Source: Alphaproteobacteria bacterium (lineage in GTDB: Bacteria; Pseudomonadota; Alphaproteobacteria; Rs-D84). Taken from it: DNA of 34,052 nt. The notes under the pieces are model-generated. The model did not search any database and was not told the DNA's origin. It saw nothing but the letters and a program-made list of their open reading frames with translations. The position numbers were made by a program, and so were the translations under genes. The stretch covers positions 1 to 34,052 of the forward strand of contig JAFZVH010000058.1 in the NCBI GenBank assembly GCA_017617915.1, read 5' to 3'. How positions within the stretch are numbered: position 1 is the stretch's first letter; each line of letters begins with the position of its first letter. Of the stretch, positions 8,301 to 15,651 are shown one piece after another.

Positions 8301-8898
8301 CGGCAACAAGTTTTTCCGGCAACATTTTGCGCAAAACTTCGTCATCGATTCGATTCAATCGCGATTCTTCATGACTTGTGCGGAAACCATCAAAGAAATG
8401 CACAAACGGCACGCGTGCGCGCAGTGTTGCGGCATGCGCAATTGCGGCCATATCATGCGCCTGTTGCACATTGTGCGAAGACAACATTGCAAAACCCGTA
8501 GAACGTACCGCCATAACATCACTGTGGTCGCCGAAAATCGACAGCGCATGCGTCGCCAACGCGCGCGCGGCAACATGCATAACAAACGGCGTCTGTTCAC
8601 CGGCGATTTTATACATGTTCGGAATCATCAACAGCAAACCTTGGGATGCGGTAAATGTTGTCGCCAACGCACCCATCTGCAACGCGCCATGCATTGCACC
8701 CGCGGCACCACCCTCGGATTCCATTTCAATTATTTGCGGGATCGCGCCCCAGATATTTTTCTTGTGCTGGAACGACCATTCATCGGCCAGTTCGCCCATA
8801 GTACTGCTGGGGGTGATTGGATAAATCGCAGCAAAGTCAACACAGCGATACGCGACATCTGCGGCCGCCCAGTTTCCATCAACAATTAGATTTGCCAT
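5392..8898 (-). CDS. nifJ: pyruvate:ferredoxin (flavodoxin) oxidoreductase
   Basis: A 1168-aa single-chain PFOR that converts pyruvate and CoA to acetyl-CoA and CO2 while reducing ferredoxin or flavodoxin. The start is MANLIVDGNWAAADVAYR at 8898; the longer frame adds an unrelated N-terminus. The order of domains is normal. First comes the pyruvate/TPP-domain start with YPITPSS, and then a central gamma domain. Two [4Fe-4S] motifs follow (CIQCGKCSMLCP at about residues 680-700; CTGCGLCVKNCP at about 735-750). The proximal-cluster cysteines are CAGCGE (about 810), ATGCSS and a late YAPC. The TPP site GDGWAYDIGYGG lies near 950, followed by DTEGYSNTGGQQS. All cluster ligands appear present, so the enzyme should be active. 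It indicates anaerobic metabolism and is unusual among aerobic alphaproteobacteria. It shares an operon with bamE. Confidence 0.97.
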   Translation of the reverse strand: MANLIVDGNWAAADVAYRCVDFAAIYPITPSSTMGELADEWSFQHKKNIWGAIPQIIEMESEGGAAGAMHGALQMGALATTFTASQGLLLMIPNMYKIAGEQTPFVMHVAARALATHALSIFGDHSDVMAVRSTGFAMLSSHNVQQAHDMAAIAHAATLRARVPFVHFFDGFRTSHEESRLNRIDDEVLRKMLPEKLVAEYHARGMNPDNPSIRGTAQNPDVYFQGREAANELYARTPEIVAECMDEFAQLTGRKYSLVEYVGDSKAENVIVAMGSACETIEETMAHLPAGFGLIKIHLYRPFPVQAFLATLPKTVRQIAVLDRTKEAGAVGEPLYTDVKSVVGDRAAVFGGRYGLGSKEFKPRDVAAVFENMKRKTLHHNFTVGIEDDLTGLSLKTDPAFSVEDPNFKTAILYGIGSDGTVGAVKNIVKIVGENSDLYPQSYAVYDSKKSGGLTASHIRFADRPIQSQYLVEVADFISVSNFVIAQRFDVFRGLRAGGTVMINTALAPDVAFANLPRDAQEHLMRMRANVYFLDANGAAAELGLGNRINTFIMLNFFNLTRVIDPQVAAESAKTAIEKTYKKKGMDVVQANWAAVDRAANYLKKFDLPSSVSNFAPDFVSAMTADAPNEIAGTLGEMAAGRGDSLPVSRFKIDGQFGAGQYPVGTSKYEKRAISPRVAKCDLEKCIQCGKCSMLCPHAAIRIKAMTAEQADAARAKGITVVPMKTPELGADMYFTISISPADCTGCGLCVKNCPVGALTMESMEQVADSQKVFDEVVKLPDFPREKLNLNIPKHIELLPHYFEFPGACAGCGETPYIKMMSHLFGDRMVVANATGCSSIYGANLPTTPWTVDANGRGPAWSNSLFEDNAEYGLGMRVALNQRREVLRGLLFELGFTNVEEMFAETDIEKQREYQTQVAEKLRAIDSPSARLAESMLGDLVQKSVWIVGGDGWAYDIGYGGLDHVLHSGENVNILVLDTEGYSNTGGQQSKATPFGASMKFAIGGKNHAKKDLGMIAMMSGAYVAQIALGANPAQAIKAFREAESFNGPSIILAYAPCIAHGFALQNGPEHQTQMVNTGAWPLYRFDPRQVVEGHNPLTMDSNVDTLSPLEDFLKTETRFGAARAANPNFDKLVEYAKENNRYKTQLKKYIAHFAMMQATTPKENGEG

Positions 8899-8932
8899 AA
8901 TATTTCTGCCTTTCGTTTTTTTACATCGCCCA

Positions 8933-8961
8933 ATGATAGGCCGATTTTTATAATAAGGCAA
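8933..8961 (-). promoter_or_regulatory. probable nifJ promoter
   Basis: TTGCCT (8961-8956), 17-nt spacer, TATCAT (8938-8933) on the minus strand, 35 nt before the nifJ ATG and just after the upstream terminator. Confidence 0.5.
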
Positions 8962-8974
8962 GGAATTGTTACGA

Positions 8975-9000
8975 TAAAAAAATCGGGGCGGTTGCCCCGA
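8975..9000 (-). terminator. rho-independent terminator of ctpA
   Basis: Stem TCGGGGC/GCCCCGA (8983-8989 with 8994-9000) and a 4-nt loop, followed on the minus strand by seven T. It starts 16 nt after the ctpA stop codon. Confidence 0.85.
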
Positions 9001-9016
9001 TAACATAAATTATTAT

Positions 9017-10411
9017 TTAGTCTTTTTTATCTGGTTTCGGCGCGGCGGACTTGGCATGCTCGGTCATCTTGGCCATCGCAATAACCATTTCCATTCCGCG
9101 CTGCAACTGATAATCGCGCGCATCTTTTTCCGCATCGGTCAAATCTTTGTCGTCATCGTCGTCAGATTTAGATTCAGATTTATCAGACTTCTTTTTCGCT
9201 TTCTTGGCCGCCGCATCATTTTTCAGTGAATTGCGGAAAGACGCTTCGGAATACATACTTTCGCGCTTTTCCAGAACTTCAACCTTACTATGCAGAACTT
9301 CGACATCTGGCGTAATCCCAGTATTTTGAATCGATGTACCACTGGGCGTATAATAGCGCGCAATCGTCAAATGTATTGCCGTCCCATCACCCAGGGCTTT
9401 TTGCTGTTGCACACTGCCCTTGCCGAAACTTTGCGACCCCATAATCACACCGCGACCATTATCTTGGATTGCGCCCGCAACAATTTCAGATGCCGATGCC
9501 GAACCATGATTGATAAGGACCACCAAAGGCTTGCCATTTATCATATCCCCAGGTTTTGCCATACTGCGGTCTATGTCGTCTTTGTCTTTGCCGCGCGTAG
9601 AAACGATTTCGCCACCGTCAAGAAATGCATCCGCAACCTCTATCGCCGCCGTCAGATAGCCACCTGGGTTATTCCGCACATCCAAGACATAGCCGACAAC
9701 CTGCTTTTTTTCCAAATCTTTGATTGCCGCGCGCAAGTCTTTGGCCGTCGTCGCACCAAAGTCTGAAATGCGGATATAGCCAACATGCGGTGCGTCTTCA
9801 TCCGCATCGGCCAATGTTTTTTCAGAATGCTTTACCGACTGAACTTTGATAATCGCGCGTTTCAGGGTCAATGTTTTCGGTTCGCGATCGCCGTCATCAG
9901 AAATCACCGTCAATTTGACACGCGTTCCTGGGCGCCCCTTCATCTTTTTCACCGCCTGATTAAGTGTTAAATCAAACACAGGCTCATCATCTATATGCGT
10001 GATATAGTCGCCCGCCTTGATACCTGCACGCGCCGCCGGTGTATCGTCAATTGGCGAAATAACACGCACCGCGCCCCTGTCCGAAGTTATCTGAATCCCC
10101 AGTCCGCCAAATTCACCTTGAGATTTATCATTAAAGTCTTTGAAATCGTCCGCCGACAAATAAGACGAATGCGGATCCAGTGCCCCAAGCATTCCGTTCA
10201 TCGCGCCTTCCAACATTTTACGCTCGTCAACCTCTTCTACAAAATTGTCGCGCGACAATTCGAACACCAACGCAAGTTTCTTTAACTCTTCATAAATCTG
10301 TTCGTCCGTCAGATGCACAATCGGCTCTTCTTTCTTCTTTTTTTCCGCCGCAACTGCATCCACCATAATCGGCGCAAGGCACGCCAACAAAATCAAAATT
10401 TTTTTCAACAT
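9017..10411 (-). CDS. ctpA: C-terminal processing protease, S41 family
   Basis: A 464-aa periplasmic serine protease. The start is MLKKILILLACLAPIMVDAVAAE at 10411, a signal peptide preceded by AAAAGG; the longer frame lacks export features. After an N-terminal helical cap (LVFELSRDNFVEEVDERKMLEGAMNGMLGALDPHSSYL) comes a PDZ domain (GGLGIQITSDRGAVRVISPI ... ARAGIKAGDYITHIDDEPV). The S41 core has the catalytic serine in GSASASEIVAG and the lysine in QSFGKGSVQ about 25 residues later. The C-terminal tail is a low-complexity Lys/Ser/Asp stretch. CTPs trim periplasmic proteins and cell-wall hydrolases. In many alphaproteobacteria the gene sits next to an envC-like gene; here one kinase-like gene separates them. 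Confidence 0.93.
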   Translation of the reverse strand: MLKKILILLACLAPIMVDAVAAEKKKKEEPIVHLTDEQIYEELKKLALVFELSRDNFVEEVDERKMLEGAMNGMLGALDPHSSYLSADDFKDFNDKSQGEFGGLGIQITSDRGAVRVISPIDDTPAARAGIKAGDYITHIDDEPVFDLTLNQAVKKMKGRPGTRVKLTVISDDGDREPKTLTLKRAIIKVQSVKHSEKTLADADEDAPHVGYIRISDFGATTAKDLRAAIKDLEKKQVVGYVLDVRNNPGGYLTAAIEVADAFLDGGEIVSTRGKDKDDIDRSMAKPGDMINGKPLVVLINHGSASASEIVAGAIQDNGRGVIMGSQSFGKGSVQQQKALGDGTAIHLTIARYYTPSGTSIQNTGITPDVEVLHSKVEVLEKRESMYSEASFRNSLKNDAAAKKAKKKSDKSESKSDDDDDKDLTDAEKDARDYQLQRGMEMVIAMAKMTEHAKSAAPKPDKKD

Positions 10412-10451
10412 TGTCAAACCTTTTCCTTGTGTTGTATGCAGTCTATAATAA

Positions 10452-10478
10452 AAAAATCGTGTCCGCAACACGATTTTT
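10452..10478. terminator. strong bidirectional-looking terminator after the APH-like gene
   Basis: Perfect 11-bp stem (AAAAATCGTGT at 10452-10462 with ACACGATTTTT at 10468-10478) and a 5-nt loop, ending in T runs in both directions. It lies 3 nt after the stop codon of the minus-strand kinase-like gene and in front of ctpA, so its main task is probably to separate those two. Confidence 0.8.
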
Positions 10479-10481
10479 CTG

Positions 10482-11411
10482 TTATTTCTTTTTCGCAAAC
10501 CGCTGCTCCAGCGCCAAAATCGCCGCCATCTGTTCGCGCATAAATGCAATTTTTGCCTTGGTGTTTTGTTTGCCTTTCTCAGACTGTGGATTTTTGCGCA
10601 AATCACGCGAAGCCTTAAGGAAACGTTTCATCAAAACGCTTTCGGCGCGATATTTCATCAGTTCTTGCATTTTGGGATTGCGAATACTAAGCATCCGCCA
10701 CAAAGACGGTTGATGATATTCCGCATACTTCTCATAAACTTGGCGTTCTATCTGCAAATCTGTTTGCAACGGCGCAAAAATATCTGCATAGATAAGATTA
10801 TAATCGGCCTCGGCAAAGTCTATGAACGATAAAGTGCTGGTCTTTTCATCGTAATACACATTTCCAGAATTCAAATCTCCATGCGACCATGCACGATAGG
10901 TATCATAGGTAAAAGAATCTATCTGTTCGCAAAACTTCTTCATTTGCAGAACTTCATTCTTTCTGAACCATTCGCCCATCCGATTATTTACAAAGTGCGA
11001 CAACACATCGAACTTAAATTCACTGGTGATTTTATGGTTCTGTTCTGGAATCGGGAGTTTTAATTCATTCATATCGACCAAAAAAGTCCCAATACTGTTG
11101 ATAATTTCCAAACGCTGGCGCTTTGACAAACTGCGAAACAAATCTTTGGTCAATTTTTCCCCTGGCGCACGTTCTTCCAGAATCTGGTATTCATCATCGT
11201 TAATAAATTCCATATTCGGAATATTATAAACAGTATGATTCACCGCACGAATCGCATCTATGGTTTCCTTGGTTTTATGCTGTTTTTCCAGCCACTTTTG
11301 CTTTTGTTCATCAGAAAACATTGGCAAAGGCCGCTTTAATACAAAGCGGTCGCCATAATAAGTGGCATAAGTTTCACGACCATGATCAAGTTTATCAAGT
11401 TCTATTGTCAT
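10482..11411 (-). CDS. APH-fold phosphotransferase (aminoglycoside/choline kinase-like)
   Basis: A 309-aa cytosolic protein. The N-lobe shows beta-strand residues YYGDRFVLKRPLP, with the lysine a candidate for ATP binding. The hinge region is YQILEERAPGEKL. The catalytic loop HGDLNSGNVYYD (about residues 175-190) gives the APH Brenner motif HGDxxxxN, and FIDFAEA supplies the metal-binding aspartate. These are the hallmarks of the APH/choline kinase superfamily. The substrate cannot be read from sequence: small-molecule phosphorylation, sugar or choline kinase activity, or a housekeeping role in cell-wall or LPS precursor metabolism are all possible. The C-terminus is a basic helical tail (RFLKASRDLRKNPQSEKGKQ). 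It lies between envC-like and ctpA genes, has a promoter right at its ATG and lacks a Shine-Dalgarno sequence. Confidence 0.8.
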   Translation of the reverse strand: MTIELDKLDHGRETYATYYGDRFVLKRPLPMFSDEQKQKWLEKQHKTKETIDAIRAVNHTVYNIPNMEFINDDEYQILEERAPGEKLTKDLFRSLSKRQRLEIINSIGTFLVDMNELKLPIPEQNHKITSEFKFDVLSHFVNNRMGEWFRKNEVLQMKKFCEQIDSFTYDTYRAWSHGDLNSGNVYYDEKTSTLSFIDFAEADYNLIYADIFAPLQTDLQIERQVYEKYAEYHQPSLWRMLSIRNPKMQELMKYRAESVLMKRFLKASRDLRKNPQSEKGKQNTKAKIAFMREQMAAILALEQRFAKKK

Positions 11412-11418
11412 ACCGACA

Positions 11419-11447
11419 AATGTAATACTAATTATTTATTTTGTCAA
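11419..11447 (-). promoter_or_regulatory. promoter at the ATG of the APH-like gene, predicted leaderless
   Basis: Perfect TTGACA (11447-11442), 17-nt spacer, TACATT (11424-11419) on the minus strand. The start of transcription would fall at 11412-11411, the A of the ATG itself. The upstream bases (GTCGGT) contain no usable ribosome-binding site. Confidence 0.55.
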
Positions 11448-11456
11448 GTATTAAAT

Positions 11457-12533
11457 TCAATCTTCTCTGAACAAACGTATCGGGTCAATCGATTTGTCGC
11501 CACGCCGAACCTCCATATACATTTCAGGCCGTGCAGAATCCATACGCCCAACCGGTTCGCCCGCCAAAACCTCTTGCCCAACAACCGCGTCAATATCACC
11601 AAGATTCGTCATAACCGTATTGTATCCATTTTTATGCGAAATGATTATGACACGCCCAAAGCCTTTGAACGCATCGGCAAATTTTACGGTTCCATCGGCG
11701 GGCGCCGTCACAAGCGCATCTGAATGCGTACGAATTCGCCAACCGTCAGATTTCAAGCCCAACGCAGTCTTTTCGCCATAGCGAACCACAATATGCCCGC
11801 GCACAGGCAAATTTAACTTTCGCACAGAAAAACGCGAATCTGCCGACATTTCCGAACTGCCGACACCCGCAGACAATTCCGATATACTTTTCGCCCGAAT
11901 AGACAACTCACGCAATTTCTGCTGGGTTGCCAACTGTTCATTGCGCAGTTTTTCATTTTGTGCGGAACGACGGCGCAACAATTTGTCCAGCCAACTTTTT
12001 TCATCGGCATATTTTTTTGCTGTACGGTCAAGTTTTTCTTTTTCTATGGCACGCGCGGCACGAATTTTATCCAGTTCTGATATTTGGGCCGCCGCTGTAT
12101 CTATCGCTTGGTCCAAATTATCTGACAAACCCGCCATCACCGCCGAAGTCAAAACAAAGTCATGCATATCATCCGTATCAAAACTCGGGTGTTCCGCGAC
12201 CAACAAAACAGACGTGACAGCATCGGCAACTCGTTCGCGGTTTTTTTCGATTTCTGCGGTTATCACCTCGCGCTGCGCATCCAACTCTGCAATCTTTTTC
12301 GCCAAATCCGCACGCAGTTCTTCCAGTGACGAAACCTTGTCCGCCGCCGTCACCAATTGCTTTTTAGTCTTGGCAACATCGCGATCAGATGTTTTAACCT
12401 GCTCTACCAATTGTTTGTTTTTCTGCTCGGTTTGACGAATTTGCGTTTGAATTTGATCCAGTTCTGTCGGTTCGGCGTGACCCATGGCCATACCGCCAAA
12501 AATGATTGCCAAAACCAGAAGCATAAAGCGCAT
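11457..12533 (-). CDS. envC: EnvC-like murein hydrolase activator with degenerate LytM domain
   Basis: A 358-aa periplasmic protein with a signal peptide (MRFMLLVLAIIFGGMAMGHA). Residues about 22-220 are a long charged coiled coil (DQIQTQIRQTEQKNKQLVEQ onward). The C-terminal ~120 residues form an M23/LytM fold (LPVRGHIVVRYGEKTALGLKSDG, VTAPADGTVKFADAFKGFGRVIII). The zinc ligands of active LytM enzymes are missing: the HxxxD region reads WRIRTHSDA and the final HxH site reads MYMEVRRG. That pattern matches EnvC, which activates amidases rather than cutting peptidoglycan itself. It overlaps the tyrS stop codon by one base (TAATG), so it is co-translated with tyrS. Confidence 0.85.
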   Translation of the reverse strand: MRFMLLVLAIIFGGMAMGHAEPTELDQIQTQIRQTEQKNKQLVEQVKTSDRDVAKTKKQLVTAADKVSSLEELRADLAKKIAELDAQREVITAEIEKNRERVADAVTSVLLVAEHPSFDTDDMHDFVLTSAVMAGLSDNLDQAIDTAAAQISELDKIRAARAIEKEKLDRTAKKYADEKSWLDKLLRRRSAQNEKLRNEQLATQQKLRELSIRAKSISELSAGVGSSEMSADSRFSVRKLNLPVRGHIVVRYGEKTALGLKSDGWRIRTHSDALVTAPADGTVKFADAFKGFGRVIIISHKNGYNTVMTNLGDIDAVVGQEVLAGEPVGRMDSARPEMYMEVRRGDKSIDPIRLFRED

Positions 12534-13747
12534 TATTTCACGACCACTTTCAAATGTGTTTTTTTGCCACGTTGAACCATAAATTCTGACTTTGGTTCAA
12601 TCGTCGCGCGCCAATCAGTCAATTTTTCGCCGTCAATCTGGATACCACCTTGCTCTATCATACGGCGCGCATCAGATTTAGAATCGAACAAACCCGCCGC
12701 ACACAAGAAATCCAACACCCCCATCGACGCATCCATTTTGATTTCCTTGGTCGGCACATTGTCCATATCTGCACCACCCGCAAACAGTGCCGCCGCCGCG
12801 GTTTCGGCCGCATTTGCCGCATCTGCGCCATGCGCGATTGTTGTTGCCGCACGCGCCAAAACCTTTTTTGCTTCGTTCAGTTCCGCACCTTGCAACTTGC
12901 CCAATTTTTCAATTTCATCCATCGGAATTTCAGTAAAGATTTTAAGGAACTTTTCAACCAATTCGTCTGGCGTATTGCGGAAATATTGCCAGTATTCATA
13001 TGGCGACAATTTGTCTTCATTAACCCAAACCGCATTACCCGCAGATTTGCCAATTTTATTTCCTGCAGCATCGGTAATCAACGCAGTTGACAAGACGAAC
13101 GCTTCTTTGCCCAATTTTTTGCGTATCAGTTCGATGCCCATAACCGCGTTGCCCCATTGGTCTGCACCGCACAGTTGCAACGAGCAACCATATTTATTAT
13201 ACAGCGTCAAAAAGTCCACCGCCTGAAAAGTCATATAGTTAAACTCTAAAAAGGTCATTCCATTGTCCAACCGGCGCTTTACACTTTCCATAGACAACAT
13301 ACGCGGCACAGTAAAATCTGTCCCGAACTGCGCAAGGAAATCCATATGGCTGTAATTTTTCATCCAATCATAGTTATCAACAATCAACGCGTCAGATTTG
13401 CCTTCGCCAAAATGCAAAAACTTTGAATAAGACTTTTTAAGGCCCGCAATATTTTTCGCCAACACTTCTTCGGTCATCATTGGGCGACCACTGTCGCGAC
13501 CCGAAGGATCACCAATGCGCCCTGTTGCACCACCAACCAACATCAAAGGCCGATGACCAAACCGTTGCAACCAACGCATCATCATAACCGGCACCAAATG
13601 CCCAACATGCAAAGAATCTGCGGTTGGGTCAGACCCCAAATATGCGGTAATTTTCCCATTATTCAGCGCATCGTTCAACGCATCCATATTTGAACACTGG
13701 TTTATAAAACCACGCACTTCCAACTCATGCAACAAATCATTTTGCAT
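12533..13747 (-). CDS. tyrS: tyrosyl-tRNA synthetase
   Basis: A 404-aa class I aminoacyl-tRNA synthetase charging tRNA-Tyr. I start at ATG 13747 because AAGAGG sits six bases upstream; the earlier ATG at 13762 would lie at the predicted transcription start. The HIGH motif is HVGH (residues 47-50). The tyrosine pocket region includes LGSDPTADSLH and QLCGADQWGN, and the KMSKS counterpart is KIGKS. A C-terminal S4 RNA-binding domain (about residues 335-404, GVLDFLCAAGLFDSKSDARRMIEQGG) is intact. It forms an operon with the envC-like gene (TAATG overlap). Confidence 0.96.
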   Translation of the reverse strand: MQNDLLHELEVRGFINQCSNMDALNDALNNGKITAYLGSDPTADSLHVGHLVPVMMMRWLQRFGHRPLMLVGGATGRIGDPSGRDSGRPMMTEEVLAKNIAGLKKSYSKFLHFGEGKSDALIVDNYDWMKNYSHMDFLAQFGTDFTVPRMLSMESVKRRLDNGMTFLEFNYMTFQAVDFLTLYNKYGCSLQLCGADQWGNAVMGIELIRKKLGKEAFVLSTALITDAAGNKIGKSAGNAVWVNEDKLSPYEYWQYFRNTPDELVEKFLKIFTEIPMDEIEKLGKLQGAELNEAKKVLARAATTIAHGADAANAAETAAAALFAGGADMDNVPTKEIKMDASMGVLDFLCAAGLFDSKSDARRMIEQGGIQIDGEKLTDWRATIEPKSEFMVQRGKKTHLKVVVK

Positions 13748-13771
13748 TTTAAACCTCTTCATTTTCCCTGT

Positions 13772-13800
13772 ATTTTAACCAAAATCGGCGCAATATTCAA
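13772..13800 (-). promoter_or_regulatory. tyrS-envC promoter
   Basis: TTGAAT (13800-13795), 17-nt spacer, TAAAAT (13777-13772) on the minus strand. Initiation near 13765 excludes the upstream ATG at 13762 as an efficient start and supports 13747. Confidence 0.55.
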
Positions 13801-13801
13801 C

Positions 13802-13828
13802 AAAAAAACAGGCGCAGACGCGCCTGTT
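13802..13828 (-). terminator. rho-independent terminator of rpsB-tsf
   Basis: A 9-bp stem (AACAGGCGC at 13807-13815 with GCGCCTGTT at 13820-13828), a 4-nt loop and a T run on the minus strand, about 20 nt after the tsf stop. Confidence 0.85.
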
Positions 13829-13848
13829 AAATTAAAATCCGATTTGCT

Positions 13849-14718
13849 TTATTTCAACATTTTTGCAACTTCATCGGCAAGGTTATCTTCGCGCTTTTCG
13901 ATACCTTCACCAAGCACGAAATATGCAAACCCCGCCAATTTACCACCTGCTTCGTCCAAGACCTGTTTCACAGATTTACTTGGGTCCATAACGAACGGCT
14001 GTTCTTCCAAAACGGATTCTGCATAGTATTTTTTAATACGGCCTTCGACCATCTTTTCAACGATATTTTCAGGCTTGCCCGCCGTTGCGCCAGATTCGAT
14101 GAACACTTTCTTTTCGCGTTCAACCGCCACAGGGTCAACATCAGCAATCGTCATAAATTCAGGTTTATTCGCTGCAATGTGCATAGCAATTTTTGGACCA
14201 ACTTCTGCGATTTTATCGGAATCACCGTCAATTGCGACCGCAACACCAATTTGCCCCATACCTGGGACCAAAGCATTGTGAATATAACTGAAAATATGCT
14301 GACCAGAAACCTTTGCAATACGGCGCAAGTTCATATTTTCACCAATTGTCGCAATAGTTGCCGCGATATCGTCTTTGACCGCCGCCAGTGTTGCGTCAAA
14401 ATCACCAGACAATTCCAATGCTTTGCCTGCAACATCGGCAACCAACTTTTGGAATTTATCGTTTTTCGCGACAAAGTCTGTTTCCGCGTTCAATTCAACG
14501 ACACAGCCCATATTGTCGCACTTTACAACGGTCACCAAGCCCGATGCCGCGACACGACCCGCCTTGGACGCCGCTTTGACGATACCTTTCTGGCGCAGCC
14601 AATCTGCCGCCGCTTCGATATCACCGTTTGTTTCGGTCAGTGCTTTCTTGCAATCCATCATACCTGCGGATGTTTTTTCGCGCAGTTCTTGAATAAGTTT
14701 TGCGGTTACTTCTGCCAT
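13849..14718 (-). CDS. tsf: elongation factor Ts
   Basis: A 289-aa guanine-nucleotide exchange factor for EF-Tu. The N-terminal UBA-like domain contains LIQELREKTSAGMMDCKKAL, and the exchange motif ETDFVAKND follows the NMGCVVELNA strand. The two core subdomains continue to a standard EF-Ts C-terminus (FAYFVLGEGIEKREDNLADE). Length is close to that of E. coli EF-Ts. It follows rpsB in the usual order, with a 67-nt spacer containing a perfect hairpin, and ends in a strong terminator. Confidence 0.97.
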   Translation of the reverse strand: MAEVTAKLIQELREKTSAGMMDCKKALTETNGDIEAAADWLRQKGIVKAASKAGRVAASGLVTVVKCDNMGCVVELNAETDFVAKNDKFQKLVADVAGKALELSGDFDATLAAVKDDIAATIATIGENMNLRRIAKVSGQHIFSYIHNALVPGMGQIGVAVAIDGDSDKIAEVGPKIAMHIAANKPEFMTIADVDPVAVEREKKVFIESGATAGKPENIVEKMVEGRIKKYYAESVLEEQPFVMDPSKSVKQVLDEAGGKLAGFAYFVLGEGIEKREDNLADEVAKMLK

Positions 14719-14750
14719 TTTTAATCTCCCATTTTTTGAAAATTGATTTG

Positions 14751-14775
14751 GTTGCCCGACAAAGCGTCGGGCAAC
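14751..14775 (-). other. perfect hairpin in the rpsB-tsf spacer
   Basis: Ten base pairs (GTTGCCCGAC at 14751-14760 with GTCGGGCAAC at 14766-14775) and a 5-nt loop. No T run follows on the minus strand, so it is not a standard terminator. It may be an RNA-processing, stability or pausing element that sets the S2 to EF-Ts ratio. Confidence 0.6.
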
Positions 14776-14785
14776 ACATATTTAA

Positions 14786-15634
14786 TTATTTGTCGGCTTT
14801 TTCCGCCAATTTGCCACGACGGACTTCGCGTGCAACAGATGTTTTAGACTTTTGTTTCAATTCTTTGTCTTTGATTTCATCTTCCATTGCATCGTGTTCA
14901 TCATCCATAGATGCTTCGACTTTTTTGCCGGCCGCGCCACCAAGGCGTTTTTCAATACCAGACAAAATCGCATCTACAAACAAGTCACAATACAGTTGTG
15001 TTGCGCGTGCCGCGTCATCATTACCCGGAACAGGATAGTCAACCATTTCAGGGTTCGCGTTAGTATCGCAGATTGCGATAGTTGGAATGTCCAAGTTTTT
15101 CGCTTCGCGTACCGCGTTCATTTCGCGTGGCACATCAATAACAATCATAACCTGTGGAATTCCGTGCATATCCAAGATACCACCGAAAATGTCGCGCAGT
15201 TTTGCAACTTCTTTGGTCATCACACCGACTTCTTTCTTGGTCAAGCCCAATTTGTCGGCGTTTTCGATGTCGGCTTCCATCTTTTTCAGACGGCGAATAG
15301 ATTGCGAAACCGTTGTCCAGTTGGTCAACATACCACCCAACCAACGATTGTTCACATAGAATTGACCGCAACGTTCTGCGGCATCTTTAACAATATCTTT
15401 GGCCTGGTGCTTGGTCGCAACGAACAACACTTTACCACCGGCGGCGGCAATCGCCTCCAACGCAACCAATGCGCGGTGCAATAACGGTGCAGTCTTGTTC
15501 AAATTGATAATATGAATTTTATCTTTAACACCATAAACGTATGGGGTCATCAACGGGTTCCAACGACGGGTGTGGTGCCCAAAGTGAACGCCAGCCTCCA
15601 TCAGTTGCTGCATAGTAAAAGTTGGCAATGCCAT
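14786..15634 (-). CDS. rpsB: 30S ribosomal protein S2
   Basis: A 282-aa S2 protein. Signatures include QLMEAGVHFGHHTRRWNP, the coiled-coil insertion in the middle (RRLKKMEADIENADK), DVPREMNAVREAKNLDIP and GNDDAARATQLYCDLFVDAIL. The ordinary S2 fold ends near residue 235. The remaining roughly 45 residues form a charged extension, acidic first (MDDEHDAMEDEIKDKE) and basic at the end, as in several alphaproteobacterial S2 proteins. The AAGGA ribosome-binding site is six bases before the ATG. The approximately 60-nt leader carries two hairpins that could mediate autoregulation. Confidence 0.97.
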   Translation of the reverse strand: MALPTFTMQQLMEAGVHFGHHTRRWNPLMTPYVYGVKDKIHIINLNKTAPLLHRALVALEAIAAAGGKVLFVATKHQAKDIVKDAAERCGQFYVNNRWLGGMLTNWTTVSQSIRRLKKMEADIENADKLGLTKKEVGVMTKEVAKLRDIFGGILDMHGIPQVMIVIDVPREMNAVREAKNLDIPTIAICDTNANPEMVDYPVPGNDDAARATQLYCDLFVDAILSGIEKRLGGAAGKKVEASMDDEHDAMEDEIKDKELKQKSKTSVAREVRRGKLAEKADK

Positions 15635-15651
15635 GATTTATCCTTTTATTT

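Noticed and set aside
7945-8889. A 314-codon open frame antisense to nifJ
   Set aside because: It is Arg/His/Cys-rich shadow translation of a highly conserved gene, has no ribosome-binding site or promoter, and arises from the codon bias of the opposite strand.
10482-11411. Aminoglycoside resistance gene
   Set aside because: The APH motifs are superfamily-wide; the core-gene neighbourhood and absence of mobility signals do not support a resistance role.
11457-12533. Active M23 endopeptidase
   Set aside because: The zinc-ligand positions read WRIRTHSDA and MYMEVRRG, lacking the usual His/Asp and HxH ligands, so an EnvC-type activator is more likely.
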